A stretch of 64,000 nt of DNA from Thermohalobaculum xanthum (GCF_016623495.1 NZ_JAEHHL010000010.1:1-64000); one strand, 5' to 3'. Positions 22,212 through 33,460 are shown, counted from the first letter of the stretch. Program-made: numbers and translations. Notes: generated by a model not told the origin, from the letters alone.

Positions 22212-23423
22212 TCAGAGGTCCATCAGCAGGCGGCGCGGATCCTCGAGGCTTTCCTTGACGCGCACGAGGAAGGTCACGGCCTCCTTGCCGTCGATGATGC
22301 GGTGATCGTAGCTCAGCGCCAGGTACATCATCGGGCGCGCCACGATCTGCCCGCCGATCACCATCGCGCGCTCCTGGATCTTGTGCATGCCGAGGATGCC
22401 CGACTGCGGCGGATTCAGGATCGGCGAGGACATCAGCGAGCCGTAGACGCCACCATTCGAGATGGTGAAGGTGCCGCCCTGCATCTCGGCCATGCTCAGC
22501 TTGCCGTCGCGGGCCTTCACGCCGAACTCGGCGATCTTCTTCTCGATGTCGGCGAAGCTCATGGCGTCGGCGTCGCGCACCACCGGAACCACCAGCCCCT
22601 GCGGCGTGCCGACGGCGACACCGATATGGGCGTAGTTCTTGTAGATGATCTCGTCGCCGTCGATCTCGGCGTTTACCGCCGGGATCTCCTTCAGCGCATG
22701 GCAGCAGGCCTTCACGAAGAAGGACATGAAGCCCAGCTTCACGCCGTGCTTCTTCTCGAAAATGTCCTTGAATTCCTTGCGGATCTCCATGACGCCGGTC
22801 ATGTCCACCTCGTTGTAGGTGGTCAGCATGGCGGCGGTGTTCTGGGCTTCCTTGAGCCGGCGCGCAATGGTCTGGCGCAGGCGGGTCATCTTCACCCGTT
22901 TCTCGCGCTCGGGCGCGCCCGCAGGGGCCGCCGGGGCGGCCGGCGCGGGCGCCGCGGCGGGGCGCGGGGCCGCCGCGGCACGGGCCACGTCTTCCTTCAT
23001 CACCCGGCCGTCGCGGCCAGTGCCCTCGACCTGGTCGCGCGAGAGGCCGGCCTCGGCCATCGCCTTCTTTGCCGATGGCGCGTCCTCGATGTCGGCGCGT
23101 CCGGCGCCGGCGGGCGCGGGCGCGGCTTCAGTCTTGGCCGGGGCTTCCTTGGCGGGCGCGGCCTTCGGCGCCGCGGCAGCGCCCTCGCCTTCCTCGATGG
23201 TGGCGAGCAGGGCATCGACGCCGACGGTCTCGCCTTCCTTGGCGACATGCTCGCCCAGTACGCCGGCCGACGGCGAGGGGACCTCGACCGTCACCTTGTC
23301 GGTCTCGAGCTCGCACAGCATCTCGTCGGCCGCGACCGCCTCGCCCGGCTGCTTGAACCAGGTGGCAACGGTTGCCTCGGTCACCGATTCGCCCAGCGTC
23401 GGCACCCTGACTTCGATGGTCAT
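22212..23423 (-). CDS. sucB: Dihydrolipoyllysine-residue succinyltransferase (E2 of 2-oxoglutarate dehydrogenase)
   Basis: A 403-aa E2 core protein of the 2-oxoglutarate dehydrogenase complex. The order is a lipoyl domain (residues 1-75, lipoylated Lys43 in ETDKVTVE), an Ala/Pro linker, a peripheral-subunit-binding domain (about 108-148, [12 protein letters not shown]), a second Ala/Pro linker, and the catalytic domain with DHRIIDG at 373-379 (His374 and Asp378). It transfers the succinyl group to CoA. It follows sucA by 22 bases. Confidence 0.96.
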   Translation of the reverse strand: MTIEVRVPTLGESVTEATVATWFKQPGEAVAADEMLCELETDKVTVEVPSPSAGVLGEHVAKEGETVGVDALLATIEEGEGAAAAPKAAPAKEAPAKTEAAPAPAGAGRADIEDAPSAKKAMAEAGLSRDQVEGTGRDGRVMKEDVARAAAAPRPAAAPAPAAPAAPAGAPEREKRVKMTRLRQTIARRLKEAQNTAAMLTTYNEVDMTGVMEIRKEFKDIFEKKHGVKLGFMSFFVKACCHALKEIPAVNAEIDGDEIIYKNYAHIGVAVGTPQGLVVPVVRDADAMSFADIEKKIAEFGVKARDGKLSMAEMQGGTFTISNGGVYGSLMSSPILNPPQSGILGMHKIQERAMVIGGQIVARPMMYLALSYDHRIIDGKEAVTFLVRVKESLEDPRRLLMDL

Positions 23424-23445
23424 CCTGTCTGTCCCCTTGATCCGT

Positions 23446-26394
23446 TCAGAGCGTGAGCGCGGCGTTCACCAACGCCTCCTGCTCGGCCTTGTGCTGGCTC
23501 GCGAGGCCGGTCGCGGGCGAGGCCGAGGCCGCGCGGCCCGCATAGATCGGGCGCGAGACCTTGGCGCCGATTCGCGTCAGCACCCACTCGATATTCGGCT
23601 CCACGAAGAACCAGGCGCCCTGGTTCTTCGGCTCCTCCTGGCACCAAACCACGTCCGCGTTCTTGAAGCGGGCAAGCTCGCGGGTGAGGCTCAGCGCCGG
23701 GAAGGGATAGAACTGCTCGAGGCGCATCAGGTAGACGTCGTCGAGCCCGCGCTCGTCGCGCGCCTCCAGAAGGTCGTAGTAGACCTTGCCCGAGCACAGC
23801 ACGACGCGCTTGATCTTGCTGTCCTTGGCAAGCTTGAGATCCGAGCTGCCCATCTCGGCGTCGTCCCACAGGACGCGGTGGAAGGACGAGCCGTCGGCCA
23901 TCTCCTCGAGCTTCGAGACACAGCGCTTGTGGCGCAGCAACGACTTCGGCGTCATCAGGATCAGCGGCTTGCGGAAGCTGCGGTGCAGCTGGCGGCGCAG
24001 GATGTGGAAGTAGTTCGCCGGCGTCGTGCAGTTGGCGACGATCCAGTTGTCCTCGGCCGAAAGTTGCAGGAAGCGCTCGAGGCGGGCCGAGGAATGCTCG
24101 GGCCCCTGCCCCTCGTAGCCATGCGGCAGCAGCATCACCAGGCCCGACATGCGCAGCCACTTGCGCTCGCCCGACGAGATGAACTGGTCGATCATGATCT
24201 GGGCACCGTTGGCGAAGTCGCCGAACTGCGCCTCCCACAGGACCAGCGCCTTCGGCTCGGCCAGGCTGAAGCCGTACTCGTAGCCGAGCACCGCGTATTC
24301 CGAGAGCATCGAGTCGATGACTTCGTACTCGGCCTGGCCCTCCTCGATGTGGTTGAGCGGGTAGTAGCGCTCCTCGGTCCCCTGGTCGACCAGGCCGGAA
24401 TGGCGCTGGCTGAAGGTGCCGCGGGTGCAGTCCTGCCCCGACAGGCGGACCTTGTAGCCCTCGGTCAGCAGGGTGCCGAAGGCCAGCGCCTCGGCCGTGG
24501 CCCAGTCGATGCCCTCGCCGGTCTCGATCATCTGCCGCTTGGCCTCGAGCAGGCGCTCGATCGTGCGGTGCGGCTTGAAGTCCGACGGCAGGCGGCTCAG
24601 CGCGTCGCCGACGCGGCGCAGGCGCTCGATCGGCACGGCGGTCTGGCCACGCTGGTATTCGTCGCCCGAGCGGCCGAGGCCCGACCAGCGCCCGTCCAGC
24701 CAGTCGGCCTTGTTGGGCTTGTAGTCCTTCGCCGCCTCGAACTCGTCGTTGAGGAAAGACTGGAACTGGGCCTTGGCCTCCTCGACCTCGTTGGCGTCGA
24801 TCAGCCCGTCGGCGACCAGTCGCTCGGAATAGAGCTGCAGCGTCGTCTTCTGCTTCTTGATGGCCTTGTACATGAGGGGCTGGGTGAACATCGGTTCATC
24901 CCCCTCGTTGTGGCCGAAACGGCGGTAGCAGAAGATGTCGATCACGACGTCGCGCTGGAACAGCTGGCGGAACTCGGTCGCGACCTTGGCGGCATGGACC
25001 ACCGCCTCGGGGTCGTCGCCGTTCACATGGAAGATCGGACAGTCCACCATCTTGGCGATGTCGGTCGGATAGGGCGACGAGCGCGAGTGGTGCGGCGCCG
25101 TGGTAAAGCCGATCTGGTTGTTCACCACGATGTGGATGGTGCCGCCGGTGCGATGCCCCTTGAGGCCCGAGAGGCCGAAGCATTCGGCGACGACACCCTG
25201 GCCCGCGAAGGCCGCGTCGCCGTGCAGCAGCACCGGGATCACGCTGGCGCGGTCGGTGCCGAGCTGCTCCTGCTTGGCGCGCACCTTGCCCAGCACGACC
25301 GGGTTCACGGCCTCGAGGTGGCTGGGGTTCGCGGTCAGGCTGAGATGGACGGTGTTGCCGTCGAACTCGCGGTCCGACGACGCGCCGAGGTGATACTTCA
25401 CGTCGCCCGAGCCGTCGACGTCCTGCGGCTTGAAGCTGCCGCCCTGGAACTCGTTGAAGATCGCGCGATAGGGCTTGCCCAGCACGTTGGCCAGGACCGA
25501 GAGGCGGCCGCGATGCGGCATGCCGATCACGATCTCCTTGGCGCCGAGCGCGCCGCCGCGCTTGATGATCTGCTCCATCGCCGGGATCAGCGCCTCGCCG
25601 CCATCGAGGCCGAAGCGCTTGGTGCCGGTGTACTTGACGTGCAGGAACTTCTCGAAGCCCTCGGCCTCGACCAGCTTGTTCAGGATCGCCTTGCGGCCCC
25701 GCTTGGTGAACTGGATTTCCTTGCCATAGCCCTCGATGCGCTGCTGCAGCCACGACTTGGGCTCGGGGTCCTGCAGATGCATGAACTGCAGCGCGAAGGT
25801 GCCCTGGTAGGTGCGCTTCAGCAGCGACTCGATCTCGCGCATGGTGCCGTATTCGAGGCCCAGCACGTTGTCGATGAAGATCGGCCGGTCGAGATCCGAC
25901 TCCTTGAAGCCGAAGAAGCGCGGATCGAACTCGGGGTGCTGGACATGGCCGGTCAGCCGCAGCGGGTCGAGATCGGCGCCCAGATGGCCGCGCGAGCGGA
26001 ACGAGCGGATGTACATGATGGCGCGGATCGAATCGAGCACCGCGGCGCGCAGCTGGGCGGAATCGATCGCCTCGCCGCTGGCCACCGCCTTGGCCTCGAT
26101 CTTCTTGGCCAGCTTGGCCGCGCCCGGGACCTGGTCCCACTGGCCGTCCAGCGCCGCCACCAGCTCGCCATTCGCCGTCGGCGGCCAGTCGGCGCGCTCC
26201 CACGGCGCGCCCTCGGCCTCGGCGGTCACGGCGCCGGGATCGTCGCCCAGCGAGTCGAAATAGGCCGCCCAGCTGGGATCCACCGACGCGGGGTCGGCGA
26301 CATAGCGCGCGTATAGCTGTTCGACGTATTCGGCGTTGTGCCCCTGAAGGAAGGACGAGGAGTGAAACTGAAGGTTCGGGCTCTGATCGTTCAT
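23446..26394 (-). CDS. sucA: 2-oxoglutarate dehydrogenase E1 component
   Basis: A 982-aa thiamine-diphosphate enzyme that decarboxylates 2-oxoglutarate and passes succinyl to the E2 lipoyl arm. The N-terminal E2-binding peptide ([20 protein letters not shown]), the [15 protein letters not shown] motif, and the ThDP site [13 protein letters not shown] through VNNQIGFTT are visible. The length is typical of the homodimeric E1o. A very long antisense frame over this gene is an artefact of high GC. A 13-bp hairpin separates it from sucD upstream. Confidence 0.97.
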   Translation of the reverse strand: MNDQSPNLQFHSSSFLQGHNAEYVEQLYARYVADPASVDPSWAAYFDSLGDDPGAVTAEAEGAPWERADWPPTANGELVAALDGQWDQVPGAAKLAKKIEAKAVASGEAIDSAQLRAAVLDSIRAIMYIRSFRSRGHLGADLDPLRLTGHVQHPEFDPRFFGFKESDLDRPIFIDNVLGLEYGTMREIESLLKRTYQGTFALQFMHLQDPEPKSWLQQRIEGYGKEIQFTKRGRKAILNKLVEAEGFEKFLHVKYTGTKRFGLDGGEALIPAMEQIIKRGGALGAKEIVIGMPHRGRLSVLANVLGKPYRAIFNEFQGGSFKPQDVDGSGDVKYHLGASSDREFDGNTVHLSLTANPSHLEAVNPVVLGKVRAKQEQLGTDRASVIPVLLHGDAAFAGQGVVAECFGLSGLKGHRTGGTIHIVVNNQIGFTTAPHHSRSSPYPTDIAKMVDCPIFHVNGDDPEAVVHAAKVATEFRQLFQRDVVIDIFCYRRFGHNEGDEPMFTQPLMYKAIKKQKTTLQLYSERLVADGLIDANEVEEAKAQFQSFLNDEFEAAKDYKPNKADWLDGRWSGLGRSGDEYQRGQTAVPIERLRRVGDALSRLPSDFKPHRTIERLLEAKRQMIETGEGIDWATAEALAFGTLLTEGYKVRLSGQDCTRGTFSQRHSGLVDQGTEERYYPLNHIEEGQAEYEVIDSMLSEYAVLGYEYGFSLAEPKALVLWEAQFGDFANGAQIMIDQFISSGERKWLRMSGLVMLLPHGYEGQGPEHSSARLERFLQLSAEDNWIVANCTTPANYFHILRRQLHRSFRKPLILMTPKSLLRHKRCVSKLEEMADGSSFHRVLWDDAEMGSSDLKLAKDSKIKRVVLCSGKVYYDLLEARDERGLDDVYLMRLEQFYPFPALSLTRELARFKNADVVWCQEEPKNQGAWFFVEPNIEWVLTRIGAKVSRPIYAGRAASASPATGLASQHKAEQEALVNAALTL

Positions 26395-26514
26395 GGTCGC
26401 GCCAATCGGGAGGGCCTCTCAGCCCCCCTGTCCCCAGATGTGTCAGGGCCGCATCTCCCAGGCCCCGTCTTGCCTTTGCCGCGAGACCCTCGTCGTCGGG
26501 GCCCCTCTGGCGAT

Positions 26515-26545
26515 GCGGGTGGCGCCGCGTCCCGGCGCCACCCGC
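26515..26545 (-). terminator. Strong hairpin between sucD and sucA (partial terminator or mRNA stabiliser)
   Basis: A perfect 13-bp stem (26515-26527 with 26533-26545, loop CGTCC) begins 7 bases after the sucD stop on the minus strand. No T-run follows it, so full termination is doubtful. It may lower sucA expression relative to sucCD or protect the sucCD message end. Confidence 0.55.
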
Positions 26546-26551
26546 CTATCC

Positions 26552-27436
26552 TTACCGACCGAGCGCCTTAAGCAAAGCCTCTCCGAGGCCTGCGGGGCTG
26601 TCTGCGACAACGATGCCCGCAGATTGCATCGCCTCGATCTTGTCCTCGGCGCCGCCCTTGCCGCCCGAGATGATGGCACCTGCGTGCCCCATGCGGCGGC
26701 CCGGAGGGGCCGTGCGGCCCGCGATGAAGCCCGCAATCGGCTTGGCGCGACCCTTCTTGCGCTCGTCGGCGATGAACTGGGCCGCGTCCTCCTCGGCCGA
26801 GCCGCCGATCTCGCCGATCATGATGATCGACTCGGTCTCGGGGTCGCCGAGCAGGAGCTCGAGCGCGTCGATATGCTCGGTCCCCTTGATCGGGTCGCCG
26901 CCGATGCCGATGCAGGTCGACTGCCCCAGCCCCGTCGCGGTGGTCTGCGCCACGGCCTCGTAGGTAAGCGTGCCCGAGCGCGAGACAATGCCCACGGTGC
27001 CGCGCTTGTGGATGTGGCCCGGCATGATCCCGATCTTGCAGGCGTCCGGCGTGATGATGCCCGGGCAGTTCGGCCCGATCAGGCGGCTGGTCGAGCCCGA
27101 GAGCGCGCGCTTGACCTTCATCATGTCCATCACCGGAATGCCCTCGGTGATGCACACGATCAGCGGGACCTCGGCGTCGATCGCCTCGAGGATCGCGTCC
27201 GCGGCGAAGGGGGGCGGCACGTAGATCGCGCTCGCATCCGCGCCGGTCTTGGCAACCGCGTCGGCCACCGTGTCGAAGACGGGCAGGCCGATATGGGTCG
27301 AGCCGCCCTTTCCGGGGGTCACGCCGCCGACCATCCTGGTGCCGTAGGCGATCGCCTGCTCGGTGTGGAAGGTACCCTGCGCGCCGGTCAGGCCCTGGCA
27401 GATGACCTTGGTGTTCTCGTCAACCAGAACCGCCAT
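26552..27436 (-). CDS. sucD: Succinyl-CoA synthetase subunit alpha
   Basis: The 294-aa alpha subunit of succinate-CoA ligase, which makes ATP or GTP while cleaving succinyl-CoA. The CoA-binding Rossmann domain comes first ([22 protein letters not shown]), and the phosphorylated His is in [13 protein letters not shown] (His251). It starts one base after the sucC stop, so the subunits are translated together in the correct stoichiometry. Confidence 0.97.
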   Translation of the reverse strand: MAVLVDENTKVICQGLTGAQGTFHTEQAIAYGTRMVGGVTPGKGGSTHIGLPVFDTVADAVAKTGADASAIYVPPPFAADAILEAIDAEVPLIVCITEGIPVMDMMKVKRALSGSTSRLIGPNCPGIITPDACKIGIMPGHIHKRGTVGIVSRSGTLTYEAVAQTTATGLGQSTCIGIGGDPIKGTEHIDALELLLGDPETESIIMIGEIGGSAEEDAAQFIADERKKGRAKPIAGFIAGRTAPPGRRMGHAGAIISGGKGGAEDKIEAMQSAGIVVADSPAGLGEALLKALGR

Positions 27437-27437
27437 C

Positions 27438-28637
27438 TCACGCGCCCCCCTTCACGGCCTTCACGATCTTCTGCGCGGCGTCCGCCAGGTTGTCGGCGGC
27501 GATCACGTCGAGACCGGACTTGTTGATGATGTCCTTGCCCAGCTCGACATTGGTGCCTTCGAGACGCACCACCAGCGGCACCTGGAGGCCGACCTCCTTG
27601 ACCGCCGCGATCACGCCCTCGGCGATGACGTCGCAGCGCATGATGCCGCCGAAGATGTTGACGAGGATGCCCTTCACCTGCGGGTCCGAGGTGATGATCT
27701 TGAACGCCTCGGTCACCTTCTCCTTGGTCGCGCCGCCGCCCACGTCGAGGAAGTTGGCGGGCTCCGAGCCGTAGAGCTTGATGATGTCCATGGTCGCCAT
27801 GGCGAGGCCCGCGCCGTTCACCATGCAGCCGATCTCGCCGTCGAGCGCGATGTAGTTCAGATCGAACTTCGAGGCCTCGAGCTCCTTGGGGTCCTCCTCG
27901 GTCTCGTCGCGCAGCTCGACGATCTCGGGATGGCGGTAGAGCGCGTTCGAGTCGAAGTTCATCTTGCAGTCGAGGCACTTGATGTCGCCCGACTCGGTCA
28001 CGATCAGCGGGTTGATCTCGACCAGGCTGCAGTCCTTCTCGACGAAGAGCCGGTAGAGCGTGTCGATCAGCTTGACGCACTGCTTCATCGCCTGGCCCTC
28101 GAGGCCCAGCGCGAAGGCAACCTTGCGGCCGTGGAACGGCTGGATGCCGGTGGCCGGATCGACCGAGAAGGTCAGGATCTTCTCGGGCGTCTCGGCGGCG
28201 ACCTCCTCGATGTCCATGCCGCCCTCGGTCGAGGCGATGAACGAGATGCGCGAGGTTTCGCGATCGACCAGCAGCGAGAGGTAGAGCTCGCGCGCGATGG
28301 CGGCACCCTCCTCGAGATAGATGCGGCCCACCTGCTTGCCCGAGGGGCCGGTCTGGTGCGTGACCAGCGTCTTGCCGAGCATCTGCTCGACGAAGGCCAC
28401 CGCCTCGTCCTCGGACTTGGCGATGCGCACGCCGCCCTTCTCGCCCGCGTCCGATTCCTTGAACTTGCCCTTGCCGCGGCCGCCAGCGTGGATCTGCGCC
28501 TTCACGACCCAGACCGGGCCGCCCAGGGTTTCGACCGCACGCCGCGCCTCGGCGGCATCGAGCACCGGCACGCCGCGCGACACGGGTGCGCCGTACTCCT
28601 TGAGAATCTGCTTGGCCTGATATTCGTGGATATTCAT
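27438..28637 (-). CDS. sucC: Succinyl-CoA synthetase subunit beta
   Basis: A 399-aa beta subunit of succinate-CoA ligase. It starts [16 protein letters not shown] (ATP-grasp domain, about 1-240), followed by the ligase CoA domain with [18 protein letters not shown] and [10 protein letters not shown]. The ATG at 28637 fits the family start; a frame extended to 28682 adds unrelated residues. A GGGGGAGGG-type ribosome site precedes it. It heads sucCDAB. Confidence 0.97.
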   Translation of the reverse strand: MNIHEYQAKQILKEYGAPVSRGVPVLDAAEARRAVETLGGPVWVVKAQIHAGGRGKGKFKESDAGEKGGVRIAKSEDEAVAFVEQMLGKTLVTHQTGPSGKQVGRIYLEEGAAIARELYLSLLVDRETSRISFIASTEGGMDIEEVAAETPEKILTFSVDPATGIQPFHGRKVAFALGLEGQAMKQCVKLIDTLYRLFVEKDCSLVEINPLIVTESGDIKCLDCKMNFDSNALYRHPEIVELRDETEEDPKELEASKFDLNYIALDGEIGCMVNGAGLAMATMDIIKLYGSEPANFLDVGGGATKEKVTEAFKIITSDPQVKGILVNIFGGIMRCDVIAEGVIAAVKEVGLQVPLVVRLEGTNVELGKDIINKSGLDVIAADNLADAAQKIVKAVKGGA

Positions 28638-29074
28638 CGCCTTATACGCCCTCCCCCTCGCGTTGGCCGCGCTCGGCGGCACTGGGTTCGTCTTCTATTT
28701 GGCGCGATCGGGGCGCGGAAGTGCCGTCCCGTCCGTCGCATTCCGCCCGAATGGCGCCCTTCCTCTAGCCTGCGGGGACCCATGCTGCAACTGCACAGTT
28801 CCCCCTGTGACAACGGGCCACCTTGCGGCCCGGCGCAACAGCAGGTATGTGGTATACCAGAGTGTCGGGACTGTCTACCGACCTTGATCCTCCGAAATCA
28901 CCGAATGCCCGCAATACCCTGATTTGGCGGCGGCGTCACGCCGCGCGAGGCTGCGCCGCGCGGCGCGCGGGTCGGTCCGGGTCGGGGAGAAGCGCCCGGG
29001 CGGCATCGCTGCCGCCTGCGCCGGGGCGCGTGCCATGCCGCGTCCCGGCGCCTTGCTTGTGGGCGGCTGGCCCG
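28638..29074 (-). promoter_or_regulatory. Regulatory gap upstream of sucC: possible promoter and a palindromic site
   Basis: No gene is supported in this 437-base gap. On the minus strand TTGCAG (28785-28790) and TAGAGG (28762-28767), 17 bases apart, could be the sucC promoter. About 60 bases further upstream lies a perfect 10-bp palindrome TGGTATACCA (28850-28859), a pattern used by many GntR-family (FCD) repressors. The distal part (28930-29060) is very GC-rich with CGCG runs and shows nothing else. Confidence 0.4.
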
Positions 29075-29284
29075 TCAGCCGGCCACGCGGCGGCGGCGCA
29101 TCCGCAAGGCAACGCCGGCGGCATAGCCGCGCAGCGCCGCATTACCGGCCCGAAGCCAGTGTCCGAACGCCTCGGCGCGCAGGCGCCGGCCTTCGCGGAT
29201 CGCGGCCTCGATCTCGCCGGAACTGATGTTGCGGAAGGTAACGGGCTCGTGGGGCCCGGTCGGATTGGAAGTCGGTCTGCTCAT
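29075..29284 (-). CDS. Small conserved-looking hypothetical protein (69 aa)
   Basis: A 69-aa basic protein (MSRPTSNPTGPHEPVTFRNI start, Arg-rich LRMRRRRVAG end). The middle IEAAIREGRRLRAEAFGHWLRAG is an amphipathic helix that reminds me of short Rhodobacterales proteins of the RSP_7527 type, but I cannot confirm this. It has a GGAGG-like ribosome site (GTGACGGAGGTTTTCC) and a good promoter upstream, which makes it more credible than other short frames here. It lies between mdh and sucC on the same strand. Confidence 0.6.
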   Translation of the reverse strand: MSRPTSNPTGPHEPVTFRNISSGEIEAAIREGRRLRAEAFGHWLRAGNAALRGYAAGVALRMRRRRVAG

Positions 29285-29353
29285 GGAAAACCTCCGTCAC
29301 ACGATGTGTCACGGGCGTTTCCCTCCCGATGCAGCGGACGTGGACCGTCTTTT

Positions 29354-29384
29354 TGCGCTGCACCCCGATATTGTGCGCTGCACC
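29354..29384 (-). repeat. Paired direct repeats GGTGCAGCGCA at the promoter of the 69-aa gene
   Basis: Two identical 11-bp copies (minus strand GGTGCAGCGCA) lie at 29374-29384 and 29354-29364, exactly 20 bp apart, which is two helical turns. They flank the -10 box: one is inside the spacer, the other just past the start point. Each holds the dyad TGC-N3-GCA. This is a typical layout for a repressor site. Confidence 0.6.
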
Positions 29385-29396
29385 ACGGGGGATCAA
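29368..29396 (-). promoter_or_regulatory. Promoter of the 69-aa gene
   Basis: TTGATC (29391-29396) and CAATAT (29368-29373) on the minus strand are 17 bases apart and lie about 85 bases upstream of the 69-aa gene. The surrounding A/T content stands out from the GC-rich background. Confidence 0.6.
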
Positions 29397-29480
29397 CCCT
29401 TGCCTCGCCCCGAGCGCGCATGTCCCGTTTGCGCCACGCGCATAGCTGGCCGGTCGGAAAGCACGGCACCAGAACGCGAA

Positions 29481-29509
29481 CGGGCCGCGGGGAATGCCCC
29501 CGCGGCCCG
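29481..29509 (-). terminator. Hairpin downstream of mdh (likely terminator)
   Basis: A perfect 12-bp GC stem (29481-29492 with 29498-29509, 5-base loop) starts 27 bases after the mdh stop. There is no T-run after it on the minus strand, so it may act with Rho or as an mRNA 3' protector. It separates mdh from the promoter of the next gene. Confidence 0.55.
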
Positions 29510-29535
29510 CGCGAATGCGAAAAAGGCGGCTGCCG

Positions 29536-31059
<1,524 letters not shown>

Positions 31060-31530
31060 TCAGCCATGCTTGGGCACCGAAGGCACCCAGACATAGCCCT
31101 CGGGATCGGCGAGGTAGCACTCGCGCAGGCCGTGCGGCTTGTCCTCGGCCCCGGCAAGCACCCCCCCGCCGACCTCGGCGGCCAGCGCCTCGGCCTGTGC
31201 CGCCGCCTTGTCCGGGTCGCGACCGTAGAGCCGCAACTCGGCCCCAGCGCCGCGCGCGTCGCCGCCAGACCGGGCGATCCCGCCCATCGGGTGCCGGCCA
31301 TAGGTGCGGTCGTGATGCAGCATCCAGACCGAGCCATGCGCGGCCACGATCGCGAAATCGGCGTCGCGATACACCACCTCGGCCCCCAGCACCCGCGCCT
31401 GCCAGCGCGCCGACCGCGCCACGTCGCTCACCAGCAGGTTCACGCCCAGACCGGGTCCCAGCGCGCGGCCGAAAGCGTCGGGGTCGGGCCGGCCCTCGCC
31501 CTCGGGCGGCAATGGGTCGTCAGCGGTCAT
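31060..31530 (-). CDS. VOC (glyoxalase/bleomycin-resistance fold) protein
   Basis: A 156-aa protein with one vicinal-oxygen-chelate module (LGVNLLVSDVARSARWQARVLGA, then FAIVAAHGSVWMLHHDRTYGRHP, ending ECYLADPEGYVWVPSVPKHG). The N-terminal 27 residues are polar and probably disordered. The substrate is unknown. It diverges from mcl2 by a 185-base spacer and is downstream of no other gene, so it probably has its own promoter. Confidence 0.82.
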   Translation of the reverse strand: MTADDPLPPEGEGRPDPDAFGRALGPGLGVNLLVSDVARSARWQARVLGAEVVYRDADFAIVAAHGSVWMLHHDRTYGRHPMGGIARSGGDARGAGAELRLYGRDPDKAAAQAEALAAEVGGGVLAGAEDKPHGLRECYLADPEGYVWVPSVPKHG

Positions 31531-31658
31531 CGCGGCGGGCTCCGTTGGCCATGGCGCAGGACGGCAGGCTGACGCCGGGCGCGGCCCCGCGTCAAGCGCG
31601 CGAACAGGCCATGTCGCACCCCGCGACCCCTCGGCCCTTGCGCCATGCTGCGCTGCGG

Positions 31659-31684
31659 CATAATGATCGCGCAACAATCTTGCG
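31659..31684 (+). promoter_or_regulatory. Possible -10 box and operator-like dyad upstream of mcl2
   Basis: CATAAT (31659-31664) could be a -10 box; the nearest -35-like TTGCGC (31638-31643) has a short 15-base spacer. Immediately downstream is the inverted repeat CGCAA-CAATC-TTGCG (31670-31684), placed where a repressor would block start. Both are suggestive only. Confidence 0.35.
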
Positions 31685-31715
31685 ACTTCTGTCACCGCCT
31701 TCGGGAGATCCCCGC

Positions 31716-32612
31716 ATGTCCAGCCCCGCCGCCGCCCCGCGCCCGCGCCGTTCGGTCCTCTACATGCCCGGCTCGAAGGCCCGCGCGCTCGAGAAGGCAC
31801 GCAGCCTTGCCGCCGACGCGCTGATCCTCGACCTCGAGGACGCGGTCGCCCCGGCCGAGAAGGCAGCCGCGCGCGGCATGGTGGCCGAGGCGACACGCGC
31901 GGGCGGGTTCGGCCCGCGCGAGGTGGTGATTCGGATCAACGGGCTCGACACCGAATGGGGCGCCGAGGACCTCGCCGCCGCGGTGGCCGCGGGCCCGGAC
32001 GCGGTGCTGATCCCCAAGGTCGAGAGCGCGGCCATGGTGCAGGACGTGGCGCTGCGCTTCGAGCGCCTGGGCGCGGACCCGCGAACCCGCATCTGGGCGA
32101 TGATGGAGACCCCGCTCGGCATGCTGAACGCGGCCGCGATCGCGGGCGCCCACCCGCTGCTGGCCTGCCTGGTGATGGGCACCAACGACCTGGTCAAGGA
32201 CCTGCGCGCCCAGCACACCGAGACCCGCCTGCCGGTGATCACCGGCCTCGGCCTCTGCCTGCTGGCCGCGCGCGCCCACGGGCTCGCGATCGTCGACGGG
32301 GTCTACAACGCCTTCCGCGACGCCGAGGGGCTGCGCCGCGCCTGCATCCAGGGCAAGGAGCTGGGCATGGACGGCAAGACCCTGATCCATCCCGACCAGC
32401 TTGCCGTGGCCAACGAAGTCTTCGCGCCTTCGGACGCCGATGTTGCGCAGGCCCGCGCATATGTGGAAGCCTTCGCGGCGGCCGAGGCCCGGGGCGAGGG
32501 CGTGGCGGTTGTCGACGGGCGGATCGTCGAGAACCTGCATGTCGAGAACGCCCGGCGCCTGCTGGCCGAGGCCGAGGCAATCGCGAGACTCGAGGCCGCA
32601 ACGCCCGCCTGA
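31716..32612 (+). CDS. mcl2: HpcH/HpaI-type CoA ester lyase, probably (3S)-malyl-CoA thioesterase
   Basis: A 298-aa TIM-barrel enzyme of the CitE/Mcl family. It starts RPRRSVLYMPGSKARALEKA, with the metal/acid motif ALILDLEDAVAP (about 40-51), MMETPLGMLNAAA with a metal-binding Glu (about 130), and TLIHPDQLAVAN near 225. Rhodobacter sphaeroides has two paralogues: Mcl1 (malyl/beta-methylmalyl-CoA lyase) and Mcl2 ((3S)-malyl-CoA thioesterase). The shorter length and the linkage to NnrU, DUF1737 and mch point to Mcl2. The product is malate for the TCA cycle. The lyase/thioesterase choice is inferred from family and context. Confidence 0.8.
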   Translation: MSSPAAAPRPRRSVLYMPGSKARALEKARSLAADALILDLEDAVAPAEKAAARGMVAEATRAGGFGPREVVIRINGLDTEWGAEDLAAAVAAGPDAVLIPKVESAAMVQDVALRFERLGADPRTRIWAMMETPLGMLNAAAIAGAHPLLACLVMGTNDLVKDLRAQHTETRLPVITGLGLCLLAARAHGLAIVDGVYNAFRDAEGLRRACIQGKELGMDGKTLIHPDQLAVANEVFAPSDADVAQARAYVEAFAAAEARGEGVAVVDGRIVENLHVENARRLLAEAEAIARLEAATPA

Positions 32613-32641
32613 GGGCGGTTATCGACAGGGAGCCGCAATCC

Positions 32642-33217
32642 ATGACCTTGCTGATTCTGGGCCTCGTCCTGTGGTGGGCGACGCATCTCTTCAAGATCCT
32701 CGCACCGGGGCCGCGCGCGGCGCTCGATGCGCGCATCGGCGCGGGGCCGGCCAAGGGCGCGATGGCGCTGGGCTCGCTCGCCGCGATCGCACTGATGGTG
32801 ATCGGCTACCAGCGCGCGGATTTCGTGAACCTGTGGTTCCCCCCCGCCTTCATGATCCACATCAACAACCTGCTGATGCTGATCGCGGTGTTCGTCTTCA
32901 TCGCCAAGGACTTTCGCAGCGGCGTGCGGCTGCGGGTACGCCACCCGCAGCTCTCGGGCGTCAAGATCTGGGCCTTCGCGCATCTGCTGGTGAACGGCGA
33001 CCTCGCCTCGGTGGTGCTGTTCGGCGGCCTGCTCGCCTGGGCCGTGGTGGCGATGATCGGCTCGAACCGGCGCGACGGCCCCGACTGGGTGCGCCCCGCG
33101 CCCGCCACCGCGAAGGGCTGGGCGTTCCACGTGATCGCGACCGTGGTGGTCTTCGCGATCATCGCGATGCTCCACCTGTGGGCCGGTCTCTCGCCCTTGC
33201 CCGGAGGTGGCGCATGA
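32642..33217 (+). CDS. NnrU family membrane protein
   Basis: A 191-aa membrane protein with about six helices (MTLLILGLVLWWATHLFKIL at the start, conserved HLF motif; NNLLMLIAVFVFIAKDF and HPQLSGVKIWAFAHLLVNGD in the middle). NnrU was named for a link to denitrification, but the family is also widespread next to metabolic genes and its role is not established. No denitrification gene is nearby. Its stop overlaps the next gene's start by 4 bases. Confidence 0.85.
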   Translation: MTLLILGLVLWWATHLFKILAPGPRAALDARIGAGPAKGAMALGSLAAIALMVIGYQRADFVNLWFPPAFMIHINNLLMLIAVFVFIAKDFRSGVRLRVRHPQLSGVKIWAFAHLLVNGDLASVVLFGGLLAWAVVAMIGSNRRDGPDWVRPAPATAKGWAFHVIATVVVFAIIAMLHLWAGLSPLPGGGA

Positions 33218-33417
33218 AAGCCTATCGCCTGCTGACCGAGGACGACACCTCGGCCTTCTGCCACAAGGTCACCGCCGCGCTCGCCGCGGGGTGGGAGCTC
33301 CATGGCGGGCCGGCCTACGCCTTCGACGCCGCGCGCGGGGTGATGCGCTGCGCGCAGGCCGTGGTGAAGGACGTCGAGGGCGAGTATTCGCCCGACATCA
33401 AGCTGGGCCAGCTCTGA
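33214..33417 (+). CDS. DUF1737 family small protein
   Basis: A 67-aa protein with the DUF1737 pattern: MKAYRLLTEDDTSAFCHKVTAALAAGWELHGGPAYAF and a C-terminal CAQAVVKD segment. Small proteins of this type occur singly across proteobacteria with no known function. It is translationally coupled to the NnrU gene (ATGA overlap) and 43 bases before mch. Confidence 0.82.
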   Translation: MKAYRLLTEDDTSAFCHKVTAALAAGWELHGGPAYAFDAARGVMRCAQAVVKDVEGEYSPDIKLGQL

Positions 33418-33460
33418 GGCACCGCCCGCGCGGGCCGATCCGAACGACAGCGAGGGGCAG

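Noticed and set aside
22819-26316. A 1165-codon open frame on the plus strand opposite sucA and sucB
   Set aside because: It is antisense to conserved 2-oxoglutarate dehydrogenase genes; high GC removes stop codons, and the translation is Arg/Leu/Ala/His-rich with no motif.
29142-29396. An 84-codon minus-strand frame overlapping the 69-aa gene
   Set aside because: It runs through the promoter and repeat element and has no start signal; the 69-aa frame has the ribosome site.
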